From Nemertoderma westbladi (Eukaryota > Xenacoelomorpha > Nemertodermatida > Nemertodermatidae), in contig JAUCBJ010004985.1 of assembly GCA_032718475.1 (NCBI GenBank), positions 1 to 35,967 on the forward strand: 35,967 bases of DNA, given 5' to 3'. Every line of letters starts with the position of its first letter. Position 1 is the first letter of the stretch. This document shows positions 9,505-20,790 of the stretch, in pieces. The notes below the pieces were generated by a model. It ran no database searches. It was given only the letters and a program-made list of their open reading frames with translations, and was not told the DNA's origin. The position numbers and the translations under genes are program-made.

Positions 9505-9784
9505 TATTATTATTATTATTATTATTATTTAATCAAATAAAATTGACATATTGAAAGATACACATTAAAAATACACATTAAAATACCCTTTACAGTTAAG
9601 GTCAAATAGTCACGTTATTTGCATAGAGATATGATGTGATTTCAAGATAGCAGAATATACTTCTAGGACGCGTACAAACTGTGAGTCACAATAAAGTAAA
9701 AAAAACATTAGTTTTCTGAGATCTAATTAAAATTATATCGACGATATGAACTAAATTATACGCAAATTGGTCCGTTTATCGAAC

Positions 9785-10453
9785 TCAAATATTGTAAAAA
9801 TCTGTTATGCGTTTGTGCTTGGCTCTAAAAGTGAGCCCTGGCAGTTTGTAACATTGTCGTATGTACTGTCCTTCCTCTAGGTGGCGTAGTGAGGTGGCTG
9901 GCTCAGATAGTCTGGCGAATAGGTTATTTGTATTGTATTTGTAGTTACAGAGTGACCCAATCGTGGGTAGACCATAATTAGCGACAGCTTTACTGTACAC
10001 GCTTCCTAATCCTTGATAATATGAACGTTGGTTCGATTGTAACGTGATGCGAAGTGATTCCTGAAGATTCTTGTTGGGACAGTTGAGAGACCGAAGCACT
10101 GTCCCCAGACATGACTTATACGCTTCTAGCGAGAGTGTTCCGGTCCCAAAGAGGTGATTTAAGGTGTCATTTGATACATAACATCCAACGTGAAGAATTC
10201 CTCGCAGATGTTTCCTATAATAAATTTCCACCATATCAGTATCTTTCTTGGATAGTTCGCCAATGCGGAATTTCATTCTGTACAATAGGGACGACAATCC
10301 AACAGACCGCCATAACAGAGCCACAATCCGTACAGGGTAGTGCTTCGTTGTCCATCCATTCCTATGGAATGTGTCTGCAAGCGCAGCTATTGATTGTATT
10401 ATGTCAGATACATGAATGTTATTGTGATCCTGTTTAATCCCACGAATATCCAT
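9785..10453 (-). pseudogene. LINE-B C-terminal region after the frameshift
   Basis: About 220 codons continue the LINE-B protein beyond the frame break at about 10440. The segment is basic, with W-R-S-V-G-L-S-S-L-L-Y and Y-Y-R-K-H-L-R-G-I-L phrases typical of the post-RT connection region of non-LTR elements. It ends at a natural-looking stop before the 3' UTR. No zinc finger or nuclease motif was recognised in it. Confidence 0.65.
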
Positions 10454-12439
10454 TTATAGAAATCATGAGCGGTGGACTGTCGTTTTTCCGGTTGGTGTGA
10501 GATTCCTTGAAAATCCAGTTTACTTTAGATGTCTCTAATGCAAGGTTGAGATTCGTGAGTTCAGTTTGTATATGACTAGCCATTTGCTCAATTTCATTGC
10601 TGGACGTTCCCATTAACAGTATGTCATCCGCATAAGAAAGTGTACCCATAATTAGATGAAAAATACGAAACCCTTTACTGTCTGGCCCACCATCATGAAG
10701 TTGTGTAAGAATACCATTGGTGTAGAAATTGAATAATACGGGCGATATTATAGATCCCTGTTTAACACCATTATGCATTGCAAATCCATTTGTGTCCACC
10801 ATGCCATTGATGTTGATAAACACCATACTTGCTTTGTAATAAACTACCAGCAGTCGACATATATAGGGATTAATATGTTCTGATAATTTTTTAAATAGAA
10901 GATAGTGATTAACAGAGTCGAATGCTGCTGCTATATCCATTTGGCAGACGTAAACCCCGGAGCCTCTACTGCGATAAAATTCTATATGTTCTAGAATAGC
11001 GCTGAGTATAACATCGGAACCGATACGTTTTTGGTAGGCGAATTGCATTCCATCGGGTATAATCTCCAAGAAATATTCCTTTGCTACGATACCTTCCAGA
11101 ACTTTTGCAAATAAACAAATGGATGCGATGGGACGGTAAGATGATGGGTTCATAGAATCTTTGCCTTTGCCTTTGTATAGGCATTTTACAACTGTCTCCC
11201 CAAAGAAAGTTGGTACTATGCCTAGGCGAATGGATTCATTGTAAAGTCTGGCTAAGTGTTTGCATACTGTATCCTTATCTGTGTAGATCAAGTGTTCGAC
11301 TGTCAGGGTACGTTTATCCGGTGATTTACCTTTGCCCAGGAGTAAGATAACGTCTTCCACCGTCTTTTCTGAGATGAGTGGGTGCTCAGTCCCTTCACAT
11401 TTTGCATTTATATCATCTATTAACGTTTCAAGATCTCCAGTTTCACCAGAATCTCTCTGAAATTGCTGACGCAGATGGGTAGTAAGTGGGACGCGCATTG
11501 ATTCTGAAGTTTCTACGGTTTGTTTATTCTTAAGGTGATTCCATAAGGAGCGAGGTTTGGCCGTATGGTTATGAATTATCCCGTGAATATGATTAGATAG
11601 CCTGTTCTTGGTTAACCAGTTCCAAAGACGCCTCACTGCACGTTTTGAATCCTTGAACAAATGGTTGTAGCGATCTGATTGACATTTGCCACGCTCACAC
11701 CAGATGCCATATAGAGTTCTGGTGATTTTGGACTTTTCATGCAATTGGGTACTCCTAATTCTATAATTACGAGTTCGTTTTCTGATGGAACTCTGGGGAA
11801 CGTGTGCACAGGCAGCTTCGTAAAATACACTCTGTAATGATTCCCCATACCACTCCAAATCAACTTTGGTCCAACTGTAATGGCTACCTTCTATTACGTC
11901 ATCTAGGTGGTTGAGATCGGCAATGGTCGCTTGCTTGTAACTTTCTAATTGCTCTTCGCTACATTTATGCCAGTTGAATCGACGAATACGATGGTGCGAA
12001 GAGTTTAATTTATTTACCGCACTGTCCGGAGTTGGTTTTATGGTAACTTTCAGTGTGGCGGATACAGGTACATGATCGGATTGGTTTGATACGTTGTCCA
12101 TATCGTAAATTCTACCATTCATTATCAAGTCTAACCCAGTGTACGTAGTTAGTATATGGTCTATGTATGTACGCCCTCGCCCATAGAATGTGCAGCATGG
12201 GCCGTCAAAGTTATCAAGTGTATCAGCTGCCGCCAGAGTGTGGTCAGTTAGGAAGTCGTTCAGTGAAATTCCTCTGGCAGTTGCCACTTTTCTACTGTAC
12301 CTTTTACCTTGGAGCGGCCCAACATCAGCATTCCCATCCATTAAGATTAGGGGTATCGTGGTATGATGAGAAGTAACCACATTACTTAGTCTTCCAAGAA
12401 AGTCATTGTAGACACTGGGGGGCTTGCTGGAGTCCAACC
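10434..12439 (-). pseudogene. LINE-B endonuclease (partial) and reverse transcriptase
   Basis: The frame covers about 670 codons of the element (the extra codons up to 12536 are antisense LINE-A). The endonuclease part contains L-M-D-G-N-A-D-V-G, where the family norm is GDFNA, and closes with Q-S-D-H-V-P-V (the SDH motif). The RT palm is recognisable: motif A M-D-I-A-A-A-F-D-S-V-N-H near 10908-10943, motif B G-V-K-Q-G-S-I-I-S-P near 10750-10780, and motif C Y-A-D-D near 10624-10638. All catalytic Asp residues of the palm are present. The frame ends at a TAA at 10434, where a one-base shift would continue into the C-terminal region, so this copy is broken late. It is less decayed than LINE-A. 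Confidence 0.82.
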
Positions 12440-12444
12440 GACAT

Positions 12445-13754
12445 GGGGGGCGGTTGGCGACTCGCCCTCGCTTCACCAGATGATAGTGGCAATAGTGGAA
12501 TTGGTCTATTGATGAATCCAACTGCACATGCAGCATTGGACAAAATAGACCAAATCTCTAACCGCATCATCCGTTGCCACTTCTCATGTTCTGGAAGAGA
12601 GGCTAAGAAGTTTCCTAAGGTGGTTCTGATTGTGTGCTACTCTCCAACTAGTGTTGCCCCTGTAGAGGAGGTGGAAAATTTCTACCAGAATCTACAAGCA
12701 GCTACTGATGGAGTGGATCAGCATGCATTCTTAACATTTCTGAGAGACTTTAATGCAAGTCTGCATCAATCACCTACATCGCCCTGGGTCTATAGCAATA
12801 GTGTTAACCGAAATTCCGTCCATCTTCAGGATTTTATCTCTGGAAATGGATTGTTTTCGGCTGGAACCCAGTTCAAGAAGCGAACTGGAAAGCTATGGAC
12901 CCAGTGGTCACAAGTCCCAGATAGACCATATCCTGTTTTGTAGGAAATACAGGAGCTCTATACAAGACTGTAATGCATTTACACTACGACCCTTCTCCAG
13001 TGATCACCGCCGTATTGTGGCCAAGGTAAGACTTAGTCTGCGTGCTAGCAGAACAACGAAATCTGCCTTGCCGCGGCATGACTGGTCCTCTCTGTTGCAA
13101 CAGCCAAGTGTGAGATCCAGCTTCACACTACAGCTGAGCAACAGGTATGAGGTTCTTGCCTCTGAGGCGGCAGATCACTGTGAGGGCTATACTGCCTTCA
13201 CAGAGGCAGTTAAGTTAGCAGCTGCAGAAACAGTTCTTGTATACCCTCGAAACAGGAAACGGGCCCCCTGGACTGACAACAAAATTCAGAAATGCCGAAA
13301 TGACCTCTACAAGGCGCAGAAAGAGTCCCGACTCAAACAGACTACAGCGGCCAAGAATGCAGTTAAGGCTGCATCTAGGTCCCTGAACAGGCAGTACTCT
13401 GTTAATTTACAGGAGCTAATAAACCAACAGGTTGATGCCATCAATGATGCTGACGACAGCAGGCAATCATCCCAGGCATGGAGATCGATCAACTTGCTTG
13501 CTGGTCGAAAAAGCCAATCAACCACCAAGGTTAAGGCTGAATCACCAGCCGATCGCCTCAATGGTTGGAAGGCCCACTTTGAAAAGCTCCTCAATAATGA
13601 CAGGGTATTGCCTGATAACTTTATAGAAGTAAAAGTGTCTGAGTCTGTACTCCCAGATATTCCCATTGGTGATATCTCCTTTGCAGAAGTAAAGGCTGCT
13701 GCAAAGAGCATTAAGACCAATCGTGCCAGTGGAGTAGATGGTGTTCCCCCTTAG
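12445..13754 (+). pseudogene. LINE-A endonuclease and start of RT
   Basis: Two overlapping frames (12443-12943 and 12753-13754) cover the rest of the endonuclease. The first has G-I-G-L-L-M-N-P, V-C-Y-S-P-T, and R-D-F-N-A in place of GDFNA. The second takes over after a frameshift near 12890-12910 and has S-Q-I-D-H-I-L-F and S-S-D-H-R-R-I-V (the SDH motif). A Lys/Arg-rich linker follows. The RT start, K-T-N-R-A-S-G-V-D-G-V-P-P, ends in a TAG at 13752-13754 that interrupts the expected P-E motif, consistent with a GAG to TAG change. Confidence 0.78.
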
Positions 13755-14429
13755 GTCTTTAAAATACCTGAGTGTTTGAAGCTCATCTATCCCATCATAG
13801 TAGACACGTACCGAACAACAAGAGTCCCACAAGAAATGAAAACAAATAAGTTGGTACCAGTTCCCAAGAAAGGCAACCTAACACTCTATGGTTCTTTTCG
13901 GGGAATCTCATTGATCTCGATTGCTGCAAAGCTATACAATAGAATTCTATTAAATCGCATCAGGGATCCCATTGAGAGACTGCTCCGTGGAAATCAGAAT
14001 GGGTTCCGTAAAGGTCGTGGGACCATGGAGCCCATTTTGGCACTTAGAAGGATAATTGAAGAGTTATCAAAAAAGAAAGACAGGCATCTGGCTGTTATCT
14101 TTGTTGACTTCTTCAAGGCCTTTGATTCAGTCTCTCGCTCACGTATGTTCAGCATACTTTCATTATATGGGATTCCGGATAAAATTATTGCAGCAATCAG
14201 ATCAGTATACGATGGTTCGACAACATTTGTGTCTACTGTTGACGGTGACACAGAACCATTTGAAGTGTTATGGGGCGTCCTCCAGGGGGACACACTTGCA
14301 CCATTCTTGTTCATAATTGTTGTTGACTATGTTCTACGCATGTCCTTAGATCATCATAATGATGATGGTGATGATAACTCCACGTACTGGCTCCAGAAGT
14401 CGAGGAAATCCTGCCAAGTACGTAACTGA
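13755..14429 (+). pseudogene. LINE-A RT palm, motifs 0 to B
   Basis: The same frame resumes directly after the TAG. It contains V-P-V-P-K-K-G, N-Q-N-G-F-R-K-G-R-G, motif A F-V-D-F-F-K-A-F-D-S-V (about 14099-14133) and motif B G-V-L-Q-G-D-T-L-A-P-F-L-F (about 14275-14312). A frame break in an ATGATG-rich patch at about 14355-14395 precedes the active-site motif C, and this frame ends in stops. Confidence 0.8.
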
Positions 14430-15216
14430 TCTAGACTTTGCTGATGACTTAGGAGTACTCTCAGAATCACTAGAGGGAGCCCGACGGCTCCTCAGCTCAT
14501 TAGAACACGCTGCTTCTAGTGTTGGTCTTTTTATTAACTCCAGAGAGACCAAAATTTTGACAGTTAACTTTGAAAGTCCTCAGCAAGTCTCTGATCGGAT
14601 GAGCATAAGCTCAAAAGATGGTATGCTTGAGCATGTGGATGACTTCTGTTACCTGGGATCATGGATGCGGAAGTCAGGTGAGGACCTTCGAATACGTAAG
14701 GGAAAGGCATGGGCAGCCTTGAATAGGCTTTCCAGGATTTGGAAGTCACCGAGAATTAATCGGAAACTTAAGGTCCGATTATTTAGAGCAGCAGTAGTTT
14801 CAGTACTCCTCTAAGGGTGTCCATGCTGGGCTCGAACTGCTGAGGACACCAAATCTCTGGATGGCACATTCACAAGAATGCTACGCCGCGTTCATTGTGT
14901 CAAGTACAATGCACACATCTCCAACCAGACACTACATAACATTGGAGGTGTCTCATTGGTTCCCCCAAGTTTGATACTAGAACAAAATCGTCTCCGCTTT
15001 GCAGGACATTGCTTTCGCCGTGAGGACCAGCCAGTGCATAATCTTGTACTTTGGCAGCCTCATGGAGTGAATAAGCATGGTGGACAGCCCATGACTTTCT
15101 TGAGACGCATCTTAAAGGACACTGGCCTTGAAGATGCGGATGATCTAGCAAATGTCATGGGTGATAGGGAGTTGTGGCGGTGCAATTTTGTCGATAAGCC
15201 GGCACAGCATTCTTAA
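14359..15216 (+). pseudogene. LINE-A RT motif C and C-terminal domain
   Basis: Motif C is L-D-F-A-D-D (FADD at 14437-14448), followed by thumb residues (F-C-Y-L-G-S-W near 14644-14664). A TAA at 14812-14814 falls where related elements usually have L-Y-G (leucine, tyrosine, glycine). The frame then continues unbroken to 15216 with S-L-D-G-T-F-T-R-M-L-R and R-L-R-F-A-G-H-C-F-R-R-E-D-Q, a C-terminal signature common in invertebrate LINEs. So one nonsense codon separates two halves of one frame. Confidence 0.8.
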
Positions 15217-15270
15217 AAATGCAGCTGCAATGCAGCATGCCGATCCTAGTAGTAGTATCCAGTCCAAATA

Positions 15271-15539
15271 AATGAAAACCGACAAATAACAATGCTATTA
15301 GGGGCCAAACTAAACTAAATACAGTAAATCACTAGTGAAGGATAGTGTCCCTCCTGCTAATGCAAAATATACGAAAAGTCTAATATTTAAAATTATTTGT
15401 CTACTGCTTCCATATAAATACTCATATAATTGTTTCATTTAAATATAAATATATTAGGAATAAATATAAAATACTAAATAAAAACTAAATATATGTTATA
15501 TATATGTTAAATGTTATATGTTAAATATATGTTATATCC
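15271..15539. other. AT-rich gap between LINE-A and LINE-C
   Basis: It includes a degenerate array of ATATGTTATAT / GTTAAAT units at about 15490-15537. Nothing else was seen. Confidence 0.5.
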
Positions 15540-16490
15540 AAATGGTGTAAATTAAACGGTATGGAAGTAAATTTATTGAAAACAAAGATTATTAAATTTC
15601 GCAAGGGCGGTCGATACAGCAAAGACGACAAATTCACATATGGAAATAATATAGTCAAACTCGAGAATAAATACGAATACCTAGGAATTACGCTCCAGCC
15701 TTCATTATCATTCACACAGCATATTAAATTAAAGAAAATAAAGGCATTTGGAATTATTGGCTCAATACAGCACCTCCGTTTATTATCAATTGACACTGCC
15801 ATCAAAATTTTTAATACTAAAATAGACCCTTTGGTAACATACGCGTTCACAGAAATCGGTCCTTATTTTACACTGGCACATTTAAAAGAAGTAGATAAAA
15901 TAAACTCAGCATTCGCTAAATCAATGCTGGCCTTACACAAATCCGCATCTTCCACTATGGCACTAAAGCTTATTGATCAACAAATGTTTGTCGAGTGCAT
16001 TCTAGAACGCAACCCAAATACCTTCAATCGAAACGCAATCTCATTATACAGAGTACACCGAGAGGAACGCGAATTAAATTTCATCCAAGAAGGTTTTATA
16101 AACGGGCCCGCTTTCACCTCGAACATATGGAAACGCCAAAACCAGAAAAACCGACACGTTGTAACTCGGACAACTTCCCATGGTTTTCATTTTAAACTCT
16201 GCACCGATCAAACTCCTTTTCACCCGCTGTCACAGAACTGCGTCTGCCGATTCTGCCAGCACTCATGCTCGGACCGCTATCACTGTCTTTCATGTACACT
16301 TTGTCCACCCTTATCAACCTTAGCACAACCATAATAAATCAATATAAGGCCTAACTAAACTGTACTGCATCGACTTCAATAATTACCATGTTATTTCGGT
16401 GTATATAATATTATTATGGTATTTAATTAAAATTAATTAATATACAGTCATTTTACCCCGACTGGGGTGTAGTTATTAAAAAAAAAAATA
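15540..16490 (+). mobile_element. LINE-C: C-terminal fragment of a third non-LTR retrotransposon
   Basis: The frame (open to TAA at 16334) starts inside an RT thumb: W-C-K-L-N-G-M-E-V-N, then K-T-K-I-I-K-F-R-K-G-G and Y-L-G-I-T-L. It continues for about 260 codons to a cysteine-rich end, with C-V-C-R-F-C-Q-H-S-C and Y-H-C-L-S-C-T-L-C, a possible zinc-binding tail. No palm motifs are present, so the insertion is heavily 5' truncated. A run of 11 A at about 16479-16489 marks the 3' tail. The frame has no stops, so it is younger or better preserved than LINE-A, and its sequence differs from both LINE-A and LINE-B. Confidence 0.75.
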
Positions 16491-16682
16491 TTCGTCTTCG
16501 ATTGAGTCATTAGCACATAATTGACAAAGCCTACTTCCCTTGGGATATTGTACCATCTGGGGCCATACCGAAAACAGGCACATAATTCAACAATCCCTTA
16601 GAACTAGAAGCAAATCACCCCACCATAACTGTGGGGCGAGCCACGAAGTGAGTGAGCCTTAGCGTAGTGGTACCATTAATCA

Positions 16683-16900
16683 ACCTGTCGTTCTGTCGTT
16701 CTGTCGTTCTGTCGTTCTGTCGTTCTGTCGTGTTCAATTTTAAACGTTAATAACTCGGCCAATCTTTGATGAAATCTATCCAAACTTGGTACACATGTTG
16801 TATGGCAAAAGTTTAGAAATTTTCCAAGTAGAATTTCCGTGTGGCCTTCGAGAAGCTAAGATAATAGCAGTTAATTAGTTAATTAAGTTGATTACGGTAA
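16683..16900 (+). repeat. R2 repeat family: octamer array plus conserved tail, copy 1
   Basis: Five to six copies of GTTCTGTC (about 16687-16732) are followed by a segment with AACTCGGCC, CTTTGATGAAAT, CCAAACTTGGTACACATG and AAAAGTTTAGAAATTTT. The last three blocks recur in reverse at 20655-20735, where a GTCTGTCTGTCTG run again lies next to them. Non-coding, class unknown. Confidence 0.6.
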
Positions 16901-18289
16901 AAACACCATTTTCAACCTGCCTTTTAAAGGAAATTAATTGTTTTACAGTATAAGACTTCAATAATTATACTTAAAAAATATACAGATGTAATCCGCATAC
17001 TCCATTCTATTATAGTTTTTAATTAGTTCAAGTGATTTGCTTTAATAATCGTGTCTTTAATTGATCTAAAGTAATTAAACCGGCATAAAAAATGTATTCT
17101 CATTAAATACTGCTCATTTATTGGTTAACATCCAAGTTGGCTTGATTCCCAGCAACACTTGAGGTATTCAGTCAGCCTTGCTTGTAAGAGGCTGCTGCTG
17201 CTAGTAGCCATCCATTCACTCACTCTCCATTGAACTGGCTGATTGGAGGTGTGTGTGTATCGGGTTCAATGACATTAATATTATTACTAAAGTAACGTCG
17301 GGATGTTAATATTCACTGGAGCTATGAGTCTCTCTGGTTAGTTGAATGAATGAAATAAATAATTGTTTTACTGTTCCGAATATCAATGTTTATTTCTGTA
17401 GGCCAACTTACTGTATTATTATTTAATCTAAATGTACATAATAGTTTAAATAAATTATTTCACAATTTCATTCCAATTCATACTGCTTACGCAACCATGC
17501 TAATTAGGTATATTAAATGGCAGGATTGTTTTTAATTAAAATTTTTACAGAGCAAACAAGTATATTGTATTTAACTGAAAGTTAATTTATTTCGGTAAGT
17601 AGGCCTTGCGGTTTGTTAGTTTAGTTAGTATAATAAGTATCAAATATATTACGTGCTGCTGTACAGTAAACGCGGCTTTGCGTTATTGAATTACAGAATT
17701 GGCGGTACAAAGTACATTAATAGGGATCAGGCATATTGCATTTATATAATTGTTGTTGTAAATGTACAATAATATGCGCCACTTTTATTTTAGTAACTGC
17801 AATGTGTATTTCATTTGTACCTGCAACCCATTAAAAAGGGCAGCTGAACATATCGCGGACAGGCTGACTATTCACCATAACAAAAAAACCCAAATCGCCG
17901 CAGTTCCACTTACAGGTCCATATTATTCTGTTTTGCAATTCAACCCAATTTATCTGCTCTCTGCTACACGCGGTTTTATCCACGAGTTTTGTAAAGTCCC
18001 GACTTATCGGGAATGACATGAACTTAGCGTCCGGAATATTCTGATCAGATTAAATCTACTTGGCGCTGTAATACTGCATCCCGTTGTACCAGAAGTTATT
18101 AAAACATACCGGCCCCTCAAATGCGCTTGCAGTGGGTTAGAGAACAACATATACCGCCCCAGTACAACCGCTATTTTGATAAGGTCCAATATATAATATA
18201 TATATATGGTCCAACATATGATAGTTCACTAATCAGCTAATAGGCCTATTAATTCGTGAGATTTCAATTTATAAATAAAACTAATATAC
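16901..18289. other. Gene-free AT-rich stretch
   Basis: ORFs here are short with no recognisable motifs. A (TA)n patch lies at about 18189-18207. Nothing else is supportable. Confidence 0.5.
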
Positions 18290-18305
18290 GAGCTCATATG
18301 AGCTC
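18290..18305. repeat. 16-bp perfect palindrome GAGCTCATATGAGCTC
   Basis: A perfect dyad with no loop, followed by a short (ATTG)n run at about 18306-18323. It could be a protein-binding dyad or chance. Confidence 0.7.
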
Positions 18306-19096
18306 AATTGATTGATTGATTGAAGGTATGACCGTTGTTGTGGGGGACTAGGTCTACCTGTCTAGCAGCTAATAACTCGTCCGTGGAGAGAATAATATAA
18401 GTCGAGGAACATAACGAAACGCGTTTAATTTATTTATTTATTCCAATTGGGGATGCTTTCTAACGCGGGAATGCGGTGCTATTAAACATCAACACATTCC
18501 TGCGCGTGCGTCGATATTGTGCACCCTAATACTAACAACCCACCCAGACACCCCCTACCCCTCACCCCCCCCCCCCCCCCCCCCATCACCCAACATTACT
18601 ATGTATAGATCAATGCAGCTCAATATATTAGTAAAGGTATCGTCTGATTAGCTTTCCTACACATGACCTCTTATCCTTGTAGTTGTTTATTTATTTACAC
18701 TATTTTTTGTTGAGTAAATCTTTCTGATAGGGGGGGACTTACTCTGGACGAGCGCAACGATTGAACGACGCTTATAATAATTAAGACGAGTACGGCGTTG
18801 ATTATATTCATATACACCACCTGGCTTTGCATATTTAACGTGCGATTGGAAATAAGTTCGTTCTACCCTTCCGTGGGTGGTAGATGTCACGGTTATGTAT
18901 TGGTGGTTGAGAAGGGTGGGGGGGGGGGGGGGATTAAAAGGGGTGAACACGTACTGTCCCCCTTTCTTTGATTGATTGGTGGTGTGGGTAAATTTCTCAA
19001 AACCTGATTTTGTGATACAGTCGCTTAATTTTAATTTGTATCTCATAACTGGACCTCGTGCTGCGCGAAGGCCCCACGAACGTGTCTTACCCTGCG
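18306..19096. other. Gene-free stretch with two homopolymer tracts
   Basis: It contains a poly(C) run of 20 nt (18565-18584) and a poly(G) run of 15 nt (18918-18932). A 119-codon minus-strand ORF (18687-19046) runs through the G tract and has no recognisable domain, so I do not call it a gene. Confidence 0.6.
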
Positions 19097-19345
19097 CCCA
19101 TGTGAAGAATACCAGGAATTCACATTTTGGTCGACGTTTTATTGGAATATTATTTGCCCAATAAGTGTTTTATAGCGCTTATTTCTGTCTTATAACCTGT
19201 ACATATACTAATTCGTTTATTGTTTTGGTTAGATTCAGCCCTTTTGTAACTTGTGTTTTTGATGATAACCTGGTATTCTTCACAGGGGGGTAACTGCAAA
19301 GTGAAATATAACGGCAGAAAGTCTGTTATTCTTCACATGGGCCCA
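19097..19345. mobile_element. Possible MITE with terminal inverted repeats
   Basis: GCCCATGTGAAGAATACCAG at the left (19097-19116) is matched, with one mismatch, by the reverse complement of the right end (about 19324-19343, ending TTCTTCACATGGGC). A third, inner copy of the motif (CCTGGTATTCTTCAC, about 19269-19283) also faces the left end. The element is about 250 bp and non-coding. No target duplication is clear. Confidence 0.5.
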
Positions 19346-19369
19346 GAAGGCGATACATAAAACTGGTTT

Positions 19370-19500
19370 ATAGAAACTGGTACATAAACTTGTTCAGAGA
19401 AACTGTTTTGTTTTGTTCAGAGAAACTAGTACATAGAAACTGGTAACGAGAAACTGATAGATAGAAATTGGTACATAATAACTGGTTCAAACTGTTACGA
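19370..19500 (+). repeat. Degenerate 'agaaactggtacata' tandem repeat
   Basis: Six to seven imperfect units of about 15-20 bp (AGAAACTGGTACATA and variants) cover this stretch. Confidence 0.6.
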
Positions 19501-19580
19501 AGACATTGAGCCATAGTAAATGTTACCAATTAATATTAATTTAATTACTTGATTACTTAATTAATTACTTAATTTAATTA

Positions 19581-19640
19581 ATTGATCACCGCCTCGTTGA
19601 GAACATGTGTAATAATGTTCTCAACGAGGCGGTGATCAAT
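19581..19640. repeat. Perfect 26-bp hairpin with 8-nt loop
   Basis: 19581-19606 is the exact reverse complement of 19615-19640 (ATTGATCACCGCCTCGTTGA...). The loop is GTGTAATA. The arms are GC-richer than the flanks. There is no T run after it, and the flank is AATT-rich. Confidence 0.93.
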
Positions 19641-20629
19641 AACTTTGGACTTCATGTTTTCAATCCTTAAAAATTAGAAAGATTAAAGATTCACTGATTT
19701 AACAAACTCATTAGTTGCTAGGGTAGTATTATTATTTGTAGTGCAATAATTCTAGAATATCGTTTATTTGAAAAAGATAGAGGGAGCTATCGAAAGCTAA
19801 TAATAAAAATTTAAATTTTTAGTGATTGATTATATAAGTTGTCACCTTTTGAATTCTTAAAATATTATTATACTAAAACAACTTGATCTCACACCCTACA
19901 GTCATATTCCCTAACTTTCTTAACTTAATTTAAAATTATATATTATATATATATTATATTTTTTATTTATTTTTATTTATTTAGATCAATTTACTACAAT
20001 ACTACACAATACAAGATATTAATGTGCATGCAAGTTCAATTCGAATGTAATATAATATAATATGCGCCAAATTAAGTTGGGTTGAGTTGCATGCATATGT
20101 ACTGATTGTGTAGAATGTAGATGGTAATTGGCCGGGCAGACCCATTACGCCATTCACCATATATATGTTCAACTAATTTGCAACATCCTAATCGACAATT
20201 CAAAAATAGCTAAAAGGTTTGCAAATTAAGTTAGGTTGATTTTGATTGAAAAATCTACATAAAAATATATCAAATGCGATTTAATCCGTAGTTGATTCAA
20301 TATTATTTATTATTGATTATCAAGAAGTTAAGCTGCACAACAATGTGACGTACAGGAACTACACTACAGTAGCCCAGGGGGTCCATTGTACCCAACGAAC
20401 CAAACAACCTAATTTCTTAATATAATAAACGCGCTCAGCCCACTTAATGCAACAAGCTTTAGTTCAATAATTTTTAAAATTGTGTTAAAATTGTAAATCA
20501 TATTCGAAAAAGGAAATATTATATGAGATAAGACATGGAAATATTACTCCCCAAGCAGAAGAAGATCTACATTTATGTTGGACTTTATATGGCGGGTTAC
20601 AATTAAAAACAAAAAGCTAAAAACACGTT
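19641..20629. other. Gene-free AT-rich stretch
   Basis: Low-complexity TA/TTTA DNA lies at about 19925-19980. A GTGCATGCAA/TTGCATGCAT pair flanks 20032-20097 as a loose inverted repeat. No gene was recognised. Confidence 0.5.
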
Positions 20630-20790
20630 TGTTGGGCTATATAAGTCTGTCTGTCTGTAGAATTTCTAAACCCTTTATAAACTATATGTGTACCAAGTTT
20701 GGTTCTCTTTCATCAAAGACTTTATTCCAAAATTGTAACATATTACTCAACGCCGTTAGTATTAACAGCGAGTTGTTATTTAGCACTTTA
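20630..20790 (-). repeat. R2 repeat family, copy 2 (reverse orientation)
   Basis: On the plus strand, GTCTGTCTGTCTG (about 20645-20657) is followed by AGAATTTCTAAAC, ATGTGTACCAAGTTTGG and CATCAAAG. These are the reverse complements of blocks in 16771-16830. Confidence 0.55.

Larger units (their letters stand above)
9505..12439 (-). mobile_element. LINE-B: 5'-truncated non-LTR retrotransposon inserted in LINE-A
   Basis: The 5' end is at about 12439, starting in the middle of its own endonuclease domain, as expected for 5' truncation during target-primed reverse transcription. The 3' end is an (AAT)n tail (ATT repeat at 9503-9529 on the plus strand). GACAT is present on both sides (9500-9504 and 12440-12444) and is the likely target-site duplication. 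The 3' untranslated part is about 9530-9784. The insertion is antisense to LINE-A and necessarily younger. Confidence 0.82.
9120..15270 (+). mobile_element. LINE-A: APE-type non-LTR retrotransposon, interrupted by LINE-B
   Basis: The plus-strand pieces at 9395-9504 and 12445-15216 give, in order, an AP-endonuclease domain, a reverse transcriptase with an FADD active site, and a C-terminal extension. The left limit is uncertain. The 3' end is taken near 15270, after CAATGCAGCATGCCGATCC and a short AATAAATGAAAA. It is inactive: there are a 91-bp duplication upstream, at least two frameshifts, two in-frame stops, and the 2.9-kb LINE-B insertion. I cannot assign a clade with confidence. Confidence 0.8.

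Noticed and set aside
12443-12536. N-terminal part of the 700-codon minus-strand ORF as LINE-B protein
   Set aside because: Those codons lie beyond the target-site repeat and are the antisense of LINE-A.
13307-13720. 137-codon minus-strand ORF
   Set aside because: A shadow of the LINE-A coding region in the opposite strand.
17762-18189. Short ORFs on both strands
   Set aside because: No recognisable motif and no repeat or gene context to support them.
18687-19046. 119-codon minus-strand ORF
   Set aside because: No domain, codon pattern or splice context, and it crosses a G homopolymer that creates a run of Pro.
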